Positions 45,625 to 56,682 of a stretch of 64,000 bases of DNA are shown here, one piece after another. The DNA comes from Adineta steineri (taxonomy: Eukaryota > Rotifera > Eurotatoria > Adinetida > Adinetidae): the NCBI GenBank assembly GCA_905250115.1, contig CAJNOI010000014.1:132328-196327 (forward strand). The letters are read 5' to 3'. The notes under the pieces are model-generated. The model searched no databases. It saw only the letters and a list, made by a program, of their open reading frames with translations, and was not told where the DNA came from. The position numbers and the translations under genes are program-made. The stretch's first letter is position 1; each line of letters opens with the position of its first letter.

Positions 45625-46219
45625 CAAAGAAAACTTCTATGATTTTTACACGCACTAATTGCATTGCGAGCTGATTAATTTTATATAATACGAGAGTAAA
45701 AAAAACTTTCAATATATGGTGATTTATTCATTTTAAAATAATAAATAATGTTAGCTAGATCTTATAGAATTCTATATCATATCGTTTGTTACAATGAATA
45801 TTTATAACATATACCTTGATTTCAGAAACTAAAATCACTCCACATATATTACCGTTCAATGTTAATTAACAGGATTCGATGTTAGTATCACAGAAACTTG
45901 ATATTTTGGCAAACTTTCAATAGCTCTTTTACCTGTTTCTCTCACCGAATAGTGTAGAAATCGTTAACTCGGTCCGACTAATAAACTTCTTCTCCAACTA
46001 TTCAACTATTAAATTTATTAGTAGGCGCCTCCAGCTATTTAAATATAATAGGTGAATAGGCGTATTCTCTCAATATACGGCTATGTCGCACATCAGTCCA
46101 TGTACTCAAACACAGCTGTTTCCCCCTCCACACCGTTCCAGGCGCCCACATTCATCTGCACCCTTCCGAGCACCCGCACTTAGCTGCGCTCCTCCCCCAC
46201 ACCTACACCCGCCCTCAAG
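45625..46219. other. AT-rich spacer then C-rich tract before mariner relic
   Basis: AT-rich to about 46080, then 46090-46215 is unusually C-rich (CCCCCTCCACACC, GCACCCTTCCGAGCACCCGC, CCCCCACACCTACACCCGCC), partly telomere-like on the C strand only. No gene. Confidence 0.45.
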
Positions 46220-46594
46220 ATGCTCAAGCTCGTTGTCAAGGAAATATGGAAACTAAGAAGGTCAAATGGTACAAAAGGTATAAAACTGCTTCATGATAAT
46301 GCTGGACCTCATCGCCATTCAGATGTTATTAACTATCTAACACAAGAAGGTATCAATATAATGCTGCATACACCATATTCATCTGACCTTGCACCATGTA
46401 ATCATTGGCTAAACGATTATACCAAGAACCGTTTGACCGATCAACCAGATAAAAAATCTTTGTCTTGCGCGGTTTACAAGATAGTAAAAAAAATTTCAGT
46501 AGAAGAGTTTAAAAAAACCTTTGACAATTTGTTGGAAGGAATGAAACTTTGTATAAATAATCGTGATGACTACTTTGAACATTTAATGAAATAA
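46220..46594 (+). pseudogene. mariner-family transposase, C-terminal fragment
   Basis: 124 residues matching the end of mariner transposases: LLHDNAGPHRHSDVI carries the second catalytic Asp, followed by the spacer and YSSDLAPCNHWLND, where the third catalytic Asp of the usual LAPCDYWLF is replaced by Asn. The N-terminal DNA-binding domain and first Asp are missing. After the stop, ATGTACAAACTTTTGGTCAG then ACCC (46633-46657) looks like the right terminal inverted repeat. It is a dead fragment. Confidence 0.8.
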
Positions 46595-46756
46595 AATTAA
46601 AACTTTTTCTTTATCTTCATATTTTCTCTATCGATGTACAAACTTTTGGTCAGACCCAAGTAGGTGTTGATTGATTGTTGGTAATATCGGTTAAAGTAGA
46701 ACAAGAACTTAATATTTAATTCGAATACTTATTCTTTTCGCCTTGGTCTTCCAGAC

Positions 46757-46963
46757 TTAGCACTGATCGTAGACGAGTACGTTATAGCACAACTTATGTA
46801 CATGTTCATTTAGGAGTCGATGATTTAATTTCTTCTTATATCGAATTCGTAATGCTAAACGAACTTCTGGTTCTCTTTCACTTGTACAAAGTTGTGTAAA
46901 ATTTAAACGAGCAAGTCGACCTGTTTTACCATGAACAACACATAGAATAATTTTAGAAGGCAT
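46757..46963 (-). CDS. hypothetical protein fragment
   Basis: A 68-residue frame from ATG at 46963 with ordinary codon use and mixed composition (MPSKIILCVVHGKTGRLARL, basic centre, RLLNEHVHKLCYNVL). It could be a short gene or an exon relic next to the mariner fragment. No family recognised. Confidence 0.25.
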   Translation of the reverse strand: MPSKIILCVVHGKTGRLARLNFTQLCTSEREPEVRLALRIRYKKKLNHRLLNEHVHKLCYNVLVYDQC

Positions 46964-47122
46964 TTACCTTGGCGAAATAATAAGATATTAATATAGTTGA
47001 ACCATATGCATTGTAGTTGTGAACGTCAATTTTTTATCTGTCGAAAGGAGAAAAGATATTAGTATTACCACCAATAGAATTCTATTGATTAAATGCAGCC
47101 ATTATTGTGAGCTAATACCGCC

Positions 47123-47807
47123 CAGGTCGATTATTACGAACTTCGTAAACGATTGAATACGATCGTATCCGGAAAAAATACGACCATATACGATCGTATC
47201 TCACCGTTTTTTGCCGTGTTACCTGTGGCCGTATTACGATCGTATGTCTCGGTATCGTATACGGAAAAGTATGATCGTTTATGGAGAAAAACGGTCGTAA
47301 AAGATCGTATTTTTCCGTTTATCGCACGGATGTAACGGAAAAGTGAATAAATCAAATATATAAAGAATATGAATCTTTTATTGAATAAATAAAAGGAAAA
47401 TATAACGACAATAAAACTATAATAAAATAATAAAGTGATTCCTATTGCTACTTGTTTGAGCTTCTAGGTTCAGACTCTATTCCGTTTTCGAGTCTTCCAA
47501 TACAATTCAGAATAATTGTATCACCACGTTGAGTACAACCTCCATCCGAAGTGTTCGTGTTGAGACTGAGTATATTATAAAAACCAGAATACGAAAAGAA
47601 AGAGAAAAGAAAAAGAACAAGCGAAAGATACAGAACAAGAGAAAGATAAATGTGATAAGGGGGGGGGGGGGGTATATTTGAGAGGATGTCCATCTATTCT
47701 CTTGGCACAACGGAGACATACGATCGTAATACGGCATCAAGTAATACGGCAAAACACGGTCGTGCGTGGTCGTATTTCTCCGTATACGATCGCGCTTGTT
47801 TGACATG
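47123..47807. mobile_element. palindromic repeat element G (ACGATCGTAT type)
   Basis: Both ends are arrays of ACGATCGTAT, TCCGTTT and GGTCGTA motifs in alternating orientation. A block near the left (CGATCGTATCCGGAAAAAAT then ACGACC) recurs inverted near the right (CGATCGTATACGGAGAAAT then ACGACC). Outer ends CAGGTC and CATGTC (inverted) are the best terminus candidates, with no target duplication seen, so the boundaries are approximate. The interior is AT-rich, with a run of 14 G at 47659-47672. The architecture is like elements A-D but termini differ. Confidence 0.5.
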
Positions 47808-48916
47808 GGACCATTTAATCAATCATTATCTCGTAAACTCGACTTGAGCTAGTAAATTAAATATGACTAAAATTTCTTTTTAATATTTTAAGTGGAAATT
47901 TCAGCTATAAGAACCCTTAAAAAAGTGTCCAAATATGTGGCGCCAGCACAACGCTAAAAAATAAAAAAATATCTTCATCAAAGTTTTTGTCGATTCCTAT
48001 TGGTGGTTGTATTGACCAATAGGAATGATGTTGTTCGTTTGTTTTTGTCTCAATAATATATATTGAGAGAGATATGTATATTCATTCATTTAGAGTTTTC
48101 TTGATTGACTCAATAGACATCCTCCTCATTTCATAATAAGTACATATTTGCAAAGAAATTATTACATTATCAGTTCTATAGTATATTTGTTTTCTAATAA
48201 TTTTTTCTTTACTTCTCTTCACATTTGATTCTCGTTGGCTCGCCTTCTCAAAACAGGTTTACTATTATAAGACAGGTGGCCGTTAAAATATATATATGAA
48301 ACGACAATTTGAGCGTATGTATTTTATAGACAACTTGCTTTTATTTATGACATTTATCTCTCTTCTATAGTCTCATCATATTCCTAAAATTACATGTAAT
48401 ATTAATGTGCCTGATCTGATATATTACTCTTTGATAGATATTTAAAATCACTTTCGCAAATAACACTGCCAGTTGTATTTTAAGGTTTCATTTTTCAAAT
48501 TAAATTTACTAATTCAGAACAAATCATCAAAGATTCACTTTATTCCTGTTCGTACTTCAGTGAAATTCTTATTACTATCAAACTCTTACATATCATTTCA
48601 GTTTTTTTTTCAGAAATCGTATGCGTTGCTACTAAATTATGCTACACAACTGAGTATTTTATCTACGTAGATCTTACACTGTCGATGGGATACATCTTTT
48701 TTTCTTCTTCTTCTTCTCGCGCTCTCTCTCCCCTTTCTCCTGAGGATGTGGATAGATTCACATATATCTATTCGTTCTGCTTGGCAAACATTTTATCTCT
48801 TTTTAGTACAATATATACTTACAGCTACAGCGCTCGTTGTTCTGTATTTTCATTGTGCGACATTTTAGTTAATAAACATATTTCGTTAATGTAAGTTATC
48901 TTTTTGATAATATAAA
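47808..48916. other. upstream region of hydrolase copy 2
   Basis: AT-rich; contains the duplicated promoter block (48758-48896). A small inverted repeat TCCTATTGGT/ACCAATAGGA lies at 47995-48024. No gene. Confidence 0.5.
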
Positions 48917-51174
48917 ACAATTCAATTTTTTTCAAGGGATCCACGTTTTACTAATGAAACAAGTGCATTTTTACGAGTGGCTTTACAAAATACTTTACCT
49001 CCGGGTCATAATTTAGAGATAGCAGCAATGCGTCAAGGTATAGAATATCTTCATCATGTATGTAATGAAAAATTTTATGGAACATTCACCGGTACCTTAG
49101 AAGAAAACACAGTGAAAACTAATTCTACAGGTAAATATGAACTTTTCGATAAAGATCGATCAGCTATATACTAAAGTGATATAATACAAGTGCATTTTAT
49201 ACTTAATCCCTTTCGCTCATTCGAAAAAATGTACATGTTATCGCAATGAATTATGTTGAATATTAATGGAATTGTCTTGTCTTTTGAAATATCAATTCTA
49301 TGAGGGAATGATCTTCCTTTTATGCGATATTATAACTACACTTCTCGATAATGCTAAGACAAATCTCTATAAGTGACTGTCGCTTTCTAAGCATTTTATG
49401 GAAAATCAATATGGCAAAACCAAAAAGTATCCGTAGATACATTGAACCCTTAAAAAGGTTTCGTAAACACTCCGGTATTGTTAGAGTACGATGTCACTGA
49501 TAGAGGATGGGTATGACTCTGTAATAACCCGTACCCACGCTAGTCAGTTGTCGCTGGTTTCACGTTTTTAGTCACTTTCTTATTAATTCTTCTATAAGAT
49601 CGGTATTGTCTGTTCTGAAAATGTCGAATTTTACTTCGAAAAATGAATTTACATATGTAACATCGTGATGCTACAATGTTCATTATTTTGACTGAAATCT
49701 GATAGTCTGAAGTTCATTCATCAGGAAATTTATATAAAAATCTAATATATTTAGAAATACCGATTACCGTCTATACACCAACAGATGCCAATAAAGATAA
49801 ATTGGGTGTTTATTTTCATGGTGGAGGTATGATTAAAAAGATAAGTAAAACAAAACTTCATCAATGTATCGGACATATATACTAGGTTGGGTCATTGGTA
49901 GTCGAAAATCTCATCAAACAATTGTTAATACTATAGCTGAGTAAGTAGATTATATTTATGTCCATATGTTGTATCTATCTAACCATACAGTGCTACAAAA
50001 ACAATCTGGATTTCTGTAGAATATCGTCTCGCACCCGAACATAAATATCCAGTTTGGCTTGATGATTGTTGTGATGTTACTCAATATATCATACAGAATA
50101 AAACAAATTTTGGTAGATTTTTAACTCAATCGATCTTCTTAGATATACATTGTTACATAGTTATATCTTTTACTTTCATATAGTTCTTTATGTTCTTTCT
50201 GTTCACTCGTATATATATATATCTTTCTCTCTTGTATATCTCTTTCTTTCTCTTTCGTACATCGGGTACTTATGTTCCCGTGTGACCTTTCTGGACCTCG
50301 ATCTATTGTCTGTCTTTCTTATGAACTTAATAAAGAGAAGAAACTTCTCGACGAATTCTTCTCTTTATTATTTCACATATATATATANNNNNNNNNNCAT
50401 CCGATTTCTCCATCATCCACTTGATCTTATCTTACTATTTAACTTACATATATTTGCTCTTCATTTTGTTTTTAGGCGTGAATGAAATTGCTAAAATCGG
50501 TGTTGCTGGTGATAGTGCTGGCGGAATGATTTCGGCATCAGTCGCTCGTACAGTAAAGAACGTTGATTTTCAAGTATAGATTTATTTAATGATTGTCAAC
50601 TGTATTCAGTTCTCTTTTATCAACAGATTCTGATTTATGCAACATTAGATGTTATTCGTGAAACACCGTCTTATAATGAATTTACTGATCAAATGTATAA
50701 TGCTACACCTGAATTAATGGATTGGTAAAAGAACGATTGAATAATGAAATATATATATATATATATTATGATTATCTATAGGTTTACAAAACATGCATTT
50801 GAAACTTCGCAAGATTTGAAAGATCCACGAATATCTGCTTTATATAATACATCATTACAAGATGTGCCACCATGTTTATTCATTGTAGCAGAACTTGATG
50901 CTCTTCGAGATGGAAACTTAGGTATTGAAAAAAACTATATTTTCTTGTAAATAATAATGTTATCTTTTAGAATATCAAAAATTACTTGAAAAAGTTGGTG
51001 TTCAAACGAAATTATTGCTTGTTAAAGGTGTTATTCACGGATTTTTTAGTTTACATGGTATGACGGATAAAAGAACGTTTTTATTTATTAAATTATATTT
51101 GTTTATTAGGGGTGTTCCCACAAGCGTGTGCAGAATCAATGAATACTATTCAAGATTTTATGGCATCTATTTAA
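48917..51174 (+). pseudogene. alpha/beta hydrolase copy 2, start codon lost
   Basis: The same nine-exon structure as copy 1 with identical exon lengths: 48917-49130, 49755-49826, 49886-49940, 49991-50112, 50476-50573, 50627-50724, 50782-50921, 50971-51057 and 51110-51174. HGGG, GDSAGG, AELDALRD and VIHGFFSLHG are intact and all frames join. But the codon aligned with the ATG of copy 1 is ACA (48917), with a stop just upstream. The next in-frame ATG is 49028, which would give 279 residues lacking the first 37. Introns 1 and 4 are enlarged by insertions; intron 4 includes a 10-base assembly gap (50388-50397). It may still be translated from 49028; otherwise a young pseudogene. It ends about 108 bases from the convergent GPCR gene. 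Confidence 0.7.
49503..49540. repeat. telomere-like inverted cassette in intron 1 of hydrolase copy 2
   Basis: GAGGATGGGTATGAC, spacer, TAACCCGTACCCACGC; copy 1 has no full cassette in the same intron, so it is an insertion difference between paralogues. Confidence 0.5.
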
Positions 51175-51281
51175 TAAAGAAAACTTTTAATATAGAAATA
51201 AGATTTTATTGAGATATAAATAAAACACATAAGGACTAACAACAAATAAACAACTAATTATTCGAAGAAATGTCAAATTTT

Positions 51282-52358
51282 TCATGATATGTATGGTGTA
51301 TGAATGACTTGTGTAACGTACTGATCACTTCTGATGGATCTAGGTGCACTTTGTTGATTTCTCTGTAAAACTGACAATGGATATGTTTCACCGTGAATCA
51401 CTGCAATAACGTTTCGACGTGGATGGCAACATCGTTTTATGATCTTCAGAGATTCCTTACGAAAAACAGTAGCAGTTAATGTATATAAATAGAAACTAGT
51501 TGAATGAGCAAAATATGATATTCCAGATGTAAGTCTAGATATCATATTTAATTGAGCAACTCGAAGTGAGTCTTTGGGTACACTTGCAGTGAACGATGCA
51601 TAAAGTTGATAAACAGCATATGGTGCTGTGCATATGATAATCATCAGAACTTGGGCAGTTAACATTCGTAACAGATGAATGTGAACTCGTCGATGCATTT
51701 GATTATTTTCAGGTGGTTGTGCAAGTAATCGACGACGTTGACGAAGATGTTTCAATGTAAGACTACCGAAAACAAGCATTAAGAATGATGGACAAAGTGA
51801 ATACAATGCTAGATGCCACAATGCAATGAATGTACTATAAGTACTATTTTCGATCACACATGAAGATCCGACATTTCCATATTGATCTATAACATATTTC
51901 AAGTTTAAAAAAACATAAGTATGACTATAGAAAATAGGAATAATAATACAAATAATTCCAATTGTTAATTTGGCATTTTTTAATGAACTTAATCGTCGAA
52001 TAGATGCATTTGATGAACTATGTAAATATCGATCGATGCATATTAATGTAATTAACCAACTGCATATTGCGCGTACCGTGTAGAAAGTAAAAAATTCAAT
52101 TTTACATATTCCAGTATTCACATTACCTACATCTATATTAAAACTAATTGAAATCATTCGTACTGGTATTATAATTAGTATAACAAAAAAATTAAAACAT
52201 GTTGCTGTGAGAAAATAGAGTGAACATGATTCACGACGTAGAGTTGGACGAGTGAAAACCAGTATATTAAATGCCAGACCAAATATTCCCAGAAACAAAT
52301 TGACAAAAGATATCACGAGAAAAAACACTAATGTTATTGTGTCATCCACAAGTGACAT
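51282..52358 (-). CDS. rhodopsin-like GPCR (FMRFamide/peptide-receptor-like)
   Basis: Intronless, 358 residues. Seven hydrophobic segments are visible. TM1 has FGLAFNILVFTRP (the conserved Asn). TM3 ends LICIDRYLHSSS, the DRY motif. A long basic loop 3 (LKHLRQRRRLLAQ, HRRVHIHLLRML) precedes TM6 with CTAPYAVYQLY. TM7 is ISYFAHSTSFYLYTLT, where the NPxxY motif is replaced. After TM7 comes a Cys-containing tail (RCCHPRR). It resembles the large orphan FMRFamide-like GPCR families of bdelloids; the ligand cannot be inferred. It converges with hydrolase copy 2. Confidence 0.85.
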   Translation of the reverse strand: MSLVDDTITLVFFLVISFVNLFLGIFGLAFNILVFTRPTLRRESCSLYFLTATCFNFFVILIIIPVRMISISFNIDVGNVNTGICKIEFFTFYTVRAICSWLITLICIDRYLHSSSNASIRRLSSLKNAKLTIGIICIIIPIFYSHTYVFLNLKYVIDQYGNVGSSCVIENSTYSTFIALWHLALYSLCPSFLMLVFGSLTLKHLRQRRRLLAQPPENNQMHRRVHIHLLRMLTAQVLMIIICTAPYAVYQLYASFTASVPKDSLRVAQLNMISRLTSGISYFAHSTSFYLYTLTATVFRKESLKIIKRCCHPRRNVIAVIHGETYPLSVLQRNQQSAPRSIRSDQYVTQVIHTPYIS

Positions 52359-53599
52359 GATTACAATTCAATATGTAGAGTTGCAGTAAAAATATTCGTT
52401 GATTTAGATCTAAATAATACAGAAACAAATACAATCAAAAACTTAAACACATCAAACGATTCATCTCGTTCGCTTAGAAATCTCGCATGATAGCCTATGT
52501 TTCTGATTTAATATATAATGAAAATAGTTTTGTACTGAAAATACATGCCTTCAGCCTCTAAATACATTTAAATTATACTCTCCGGTGTGGTCCTCAAAGA
52601 TCATAAGGAGAAAAAAATGAGTACCAAGCAGAAAAGACGCCAAAATCAGAGAAGATAACGTTATAACGAATATCTTGCAACTATAATAGAATTGTTTTGT
52701 CATTTGTCAGCAACAGTTTCTCACCGGGGATGGATTTACCAAAAAATTTGATTCTGATCAGTTTTAATCTAATCTATTGATATCTTTGTTCACAAAACTT
52801 CACACTTCGTCTAGTCCCATCTCAAAGCGATTGATATGTCTTCAAAATTGATCTCGTACTGTATATACTATTTGTCGAAGAGAGAAAGCCCGAAACGATA
52901 AATTTTAGAAGTATTTCAATTTAATTTCCATTAACAAGATCGAGATTTTCACCAGTTTCGAAGATGATAATCAAGTTTATGAGCGCATCTGATACAGTTA
53001 ATATGTAAAAGATTAGGATCCCTAATAAGACAAAAAAAAGATAAAAGTTAATACTGGAAAGTAACATTCATTTTTAAAAAACAATAACAAAGCAAAAGAG
53101 AAACGTTCTTTTTTTCAATACTTGCAGCTATGTTTGAGATGAGAAGAAATATTTGGACTGACATTGTTATTACAACTTTAATTAAGTAACTGATGAGTTT
53201 GTTGGAATGTTTAAGTTCCTTTAGGTATTTTCATTCTTAATTTTCTGTTTTATTAAAACTTTGACAATGTCTTTTGATTATAACGGATATCCCAGGATAA
53301 ATGGCGCTCGCAGTATTTTGATAATCATTTTTTTCAATTTTCAAACAACTCATGTAACTAATCGCTTGTCAAACATCAGGGTAGATTGAATAAAATTCAT
53401 GATTTTATAAAAGCTTTCACAAAGTATCTTTTTCGAGATGTGGGTATAAGTGTCAGATAAATAAAGCAGTGGCACCCACACCACATTCACTTTTAGAGTA
53501 CATAAAAACTTCTAAAAATGCACTTATAACATAAGTCAAATTAAATATTTCTATTGTTTTTCTTTTATTCATGAATGGAATTATTGATACAATAATGTT
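52359..53599. other. intergenic upstream of GPCR 1
   Basis: AT-rich, with a telomere-like cassette at 53434-53488. No gene. Confidence 0.5.
53434..53488. repeat. telomere-like inverted cassette
   Basis: GAGATGTGGGTATAAGTGT, spacer, GGCACCCACACCACATTC. Confidence 0.5.
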
Positions 53600-54070
53600 T
53601 ATAACATTAACAACATTTTCTTGCCGATTGCCTTCCTCTTGTATGACCATTAAATTTTTTGCAAATATCTTGTAAATTATTCGTTTTAATTCAGTTCGAA
53701 ATGCTTTTGATACAATTACAAGTATTAAAAAAAACTGGTGCAAAAAGCAATATGGTATAGAAAATAAAGAAAATTAAGTAAACAACTTTCGATAGCTTGT
53801 CATAATAATGTACGTGTTTGATTTTTTGTTACTACTTCATAAATATAATAGATATTACTTTTGATAAATACATGAAACAAGAAAATCATCCAAAAAATAT
53901 GTATTTAAATTAATGGAAAATGTATTAAATAAAATACACATACATTTTTTTTTCAAGATTTTTTTAAGAATATTAAAGTATTTAAAATGTTTATAACATT
54001 ACCAAAAATACAAATTACAGGAAAAATATATCGATATATATAAATAGTTGCATTATTAAGATTATTGATA
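53600..54070 (-). pseudogene. decayed GPCR relic
   Basis: On the minus strand, about 54060-53975 reads LNNATIYIYRYIFPVICIFG and NVINILNT, the typical N-terminus and TM1 of the orphan GPCRs. About 53745-53660 reads FFLILVIVSKAFRTELKRII, typical of the end of TM7 and helix 8. Only about 230 bases lie between, so TM2-TM6 are deleted, and the frame is broken by stops. It lies between two intact GPCR genes. Confidence 0.5.
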
Positions 54071-55199
54071 TGATATTTTTCAGATGACGTTTTCCTTACA
54101 AAACGACATATGAGTAGTAATGCTATTTTTTATAATAGATAGGATTTCTGTTGCATTCATGGTCTTGACAAATTCAATTTTTTATTTATAATTCACTAGT
54201 AGAACTAAAAATGTTCTTAGAAATTTAATATTCTAAGAACTCTTCGAACAAAACTATATATAGAAAATAATATAATATGATGATGACGCACGAAGCAAAA
54301 AACACTAATTAATAATTATATATTTTTGACAAAAGCATCTAAAACAGAAAGTGCATCTTCTGCAAATGATATTTCAACGAAGGATCAGTTCTAATAAACT
54401 TATAATGCTTAGTTAATAAAAGAGATTTAATAAAATAATCTTTAACTTCATAGAAATAACATTTGCGACGGTTTCTTCTTTTTTTTTAATAATTATTTTA
54501 TTATTCCCAAAAGGGTAAATAAACTTTTTTCACAGTTCGCGTTACACTACATTTATCAAATAAGATGAATGGAAATAATAAAGAATATAAAGTGGTTGTG
54601 TTAGATTTATCTTACATGCATAAAGTTCCAGATATATTCACATATATAAAGCAATCAGATGTGAAAGGACAAGGGTCTAATCGAACACTTGAATATGTAT
54701 CTGGCTTGTTTATTTCTATACATGTTAAGAAGTTTAATAAGAACGAATAGGAAAGTATTTCAGTACAAAGTGCTCCAATCGAGAAAACATTTTCTATGGT
54801 GAATAGTATGCGCGTCTTTTGTGTGTCATTTCCTACGTATGTTTTAATACTGTATTCTTTCCGTGCAAGTTAGTATTTTACTATTACATCGAACTCTATT
54901 ATTATAACATGTATTTTAAAGAAAAAAGATCGACGTTTAGCTATAGTCCTGAGCAATGATACCCGGAAGATGATAAATATTACAAAAACTTATGCCTCAC
55001 CTTTTATATGTGATTTTATTATTTAGAAACGCTACTTTTACCACTATTTATCTTTTTCATAATTAAATATTGTTCTCTTAAATAATAAGTTATGGAGCAA
55101 GAAGAACTCTTTGTCCTCTCTTCGCTATAAAACCACATATAATTTTTTTTTAGATTTTAATCAATTCTTCTTTTAACAAAGCATTTTCAAACAGAAAAA
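54071..55199. other. intergenic upstream of GPCR 2
   Basis: AT-rich. A frame at 54565-54750 (61 residues, MNGNNKEYKVVVLDLSYMHK) has some protein-like character but no support. A perfect 10-base-arm inverted repeat (GTTCTTAGAA/TTCTAAGAAC) lies at 54211-54240. Confidence 0.4.
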
Positions 55200-56168
55200 A
55201 TGACAACAACAAATCTGCCATTTGTACAAGAAGAAATGATTCGTTATGGTATGAGCATTTGCTTAGCACTTGGTCTCACTGGTAATATTTGCAATTGCAT
55301 CATATTTACACGACCATTATATCGACGTTCACCTAGTTCTGTCTATCATCTTTCTCTCTCGATTTGTGCTCTTTTGCATTTAATTTGGTCTATTAGTCCA
55401 CAACTTCATACACTCTATTATCCTGATCTTCAAAATCAATCGGTTTTCTACTGTAAAACAAGACTTTTTGGTACTCATGTTCTTGGATTATATTTTCGCT
55501 ATATTCTGGTATGTGCTTGTGTTGATCGATTCTTTGCAACACGAGCCGATGTTGGTCGTCGATCATTAAGTTCAGTTAAAATGGCAATAGTACTTATTGT
55601 CATTACATGTATAGTATGTTCATTGGCCGCCATTCATATGCCTATTTTAATGTATATACGAAATAATATTTGTGGAATGTTTGATTTATACAAATTTATT
55701 TTTGCATTTTATGAAATTCTGACAATTACGATTCTACCACCAGCATTAATGATCATTTTTAGTGCTCTCACTATTCGTAGTCTTCATCAGCGTCATGCAA
55801 TTCAAATACATGCTAAAATTAGAGATCGTCATCTTTTACGTATGGTTATTGCTGAAGTCGTGGTGAATATAGTTACATCTGTCCCGTTTTCAGTTAATCT
55901 CATCTATGGAGTAGCAACATATTATGTTGTTAATAAAAGTACTCGACGACTTCAGATTGAATCATTTATGAACTTTTTCACTACATTCGTAATCTACATG
56001 CTTGTTGTGTCTCCATTTTATTTATTTATCTTTGTATCAAAACCTTATCGAAAAGAATTCATCAATATAATAACCAAGGGTCCAAACAAGTGCATGCAAC
56101 GAAGAAATCGAATTATGCAAACAAACACACAAAATCATGCGCCAGCGATTAATGGCTCAGTCGTTTAA
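55200..56168 (+). CDS. rhodopsin-like GPCR (peptide-receptor-like), copy 2
   Basis: Intronless, 322 residues. TM1 LALGLTGNICNCIIFTRPLY with the conserved Asn; a Cys before TM3 (YCKTRLFG) for the extracellular disulfide; TM3 end VCACVDRFFATR, a DRF variant of DRY; TM5 ILPPALMIIFSALTIRSL; TM6 entry HLLRMVIAEVVVNIVTSVPF; TM7 MLVVSPFYLFIFVSKPYRKE, a diverged NPxxY leading into helix 8. Same broad family as the GPCR at 51282 but clearly divergent, and on the opposite strand. Confidence 0.85.
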   Translation: MTTTNLPFVQEEMIRYGMSICLALGLTGNICNCIIFTRPLYRRSPSSVYHLSLSICALLHLIWSISPQLHTLYYPDLQNQSVFYCKTRLFGTHVLGLYFRYILVCACVDRFFATRADVGRRSLSSVKMAIVLIVITCIVCSLAAIHMPILMYIRNNICGMFDLYKFIFAFYEILTITILPPALMIIFSALTIRSLHQRHAIQIHAKIRDRHLLRMVIAEVVVNIVTSVPFSVNLIYGVATYYVVNKSTRRLQIESFMNFFTTFVIYMLVVSPFYLFIFVSKPYRKEFINIITKGPNKCMQRRNRIMQTNTQNHAPAINGSVV

Positions 56169-56682
56169 AATAAATAACAAAACAAAACTTAACTATCAAT
56201 TGAACTAATTTCTTTAAACGACAGTTTTTGTAGTTTGATTTAGATCACGTATAAATATTTCAATCACATTTCCTATCAAATACACTGTATAATAAAAAAG
56301 TTCTAACAAGAAATTTGCTGAGTATAAATAACTTTTGACGAGATTATAAGTGGATTATATGACGTAGTATTCAATTTGGTGTTTGAGAGGACGAATATTA
56401 GAAATTACTTTTGATGTAAATCTGAATGATTAGTTATTGATTAAACTAGAAAACAGACGTGAGGGTGTGGATGTATCTTTTCTGTACTTATACCCACATC
56501 CTCAAGACGGTTGAACCAACATCTATTCCAGTCGGTATGGTCGCAGTATTTATAAACTCCAAAGTCTCTTTTTAGATAAGGATCGATATATAATGCAATC
56601 ATTTCCCATTCACACACACTCATACCCTCACACTTTGTAAATAAAATATCACAAAGAAAGAAATAAGTCAAGTTATGTTGAT
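56169..56682. other. convergent spacer between GPCR 2 and HECT gene
   Basis: Contains the cassette at 56461-56503 and a C-rich telomere-like half tract at 56606-56637. The minus-strand frame 56441-56671 is created by these. Confidence 0.5.
56461..56503. repeat. telomere-like inverted cassette
   Basis: GAGGGTGTGGATGTA, spacer, TTATACCCACATCCTC: near-perfect 15-base arms. Confidence 0.6.

Noticed and set aside
47995..48024. Inverted repeat TCCTATTGGT/ACCAATAGGA
   Set aside because: A single short palindrome with no further structure; chance is likely in 64 kb.
50160..50485. Frame spanning the N gap
   Set aside because: Runs through assembly Ns inside an intron.
54565..54750. 61-codon frame with ATG
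   Set aside because: Protein-like but without homology signals; too short to support alone.
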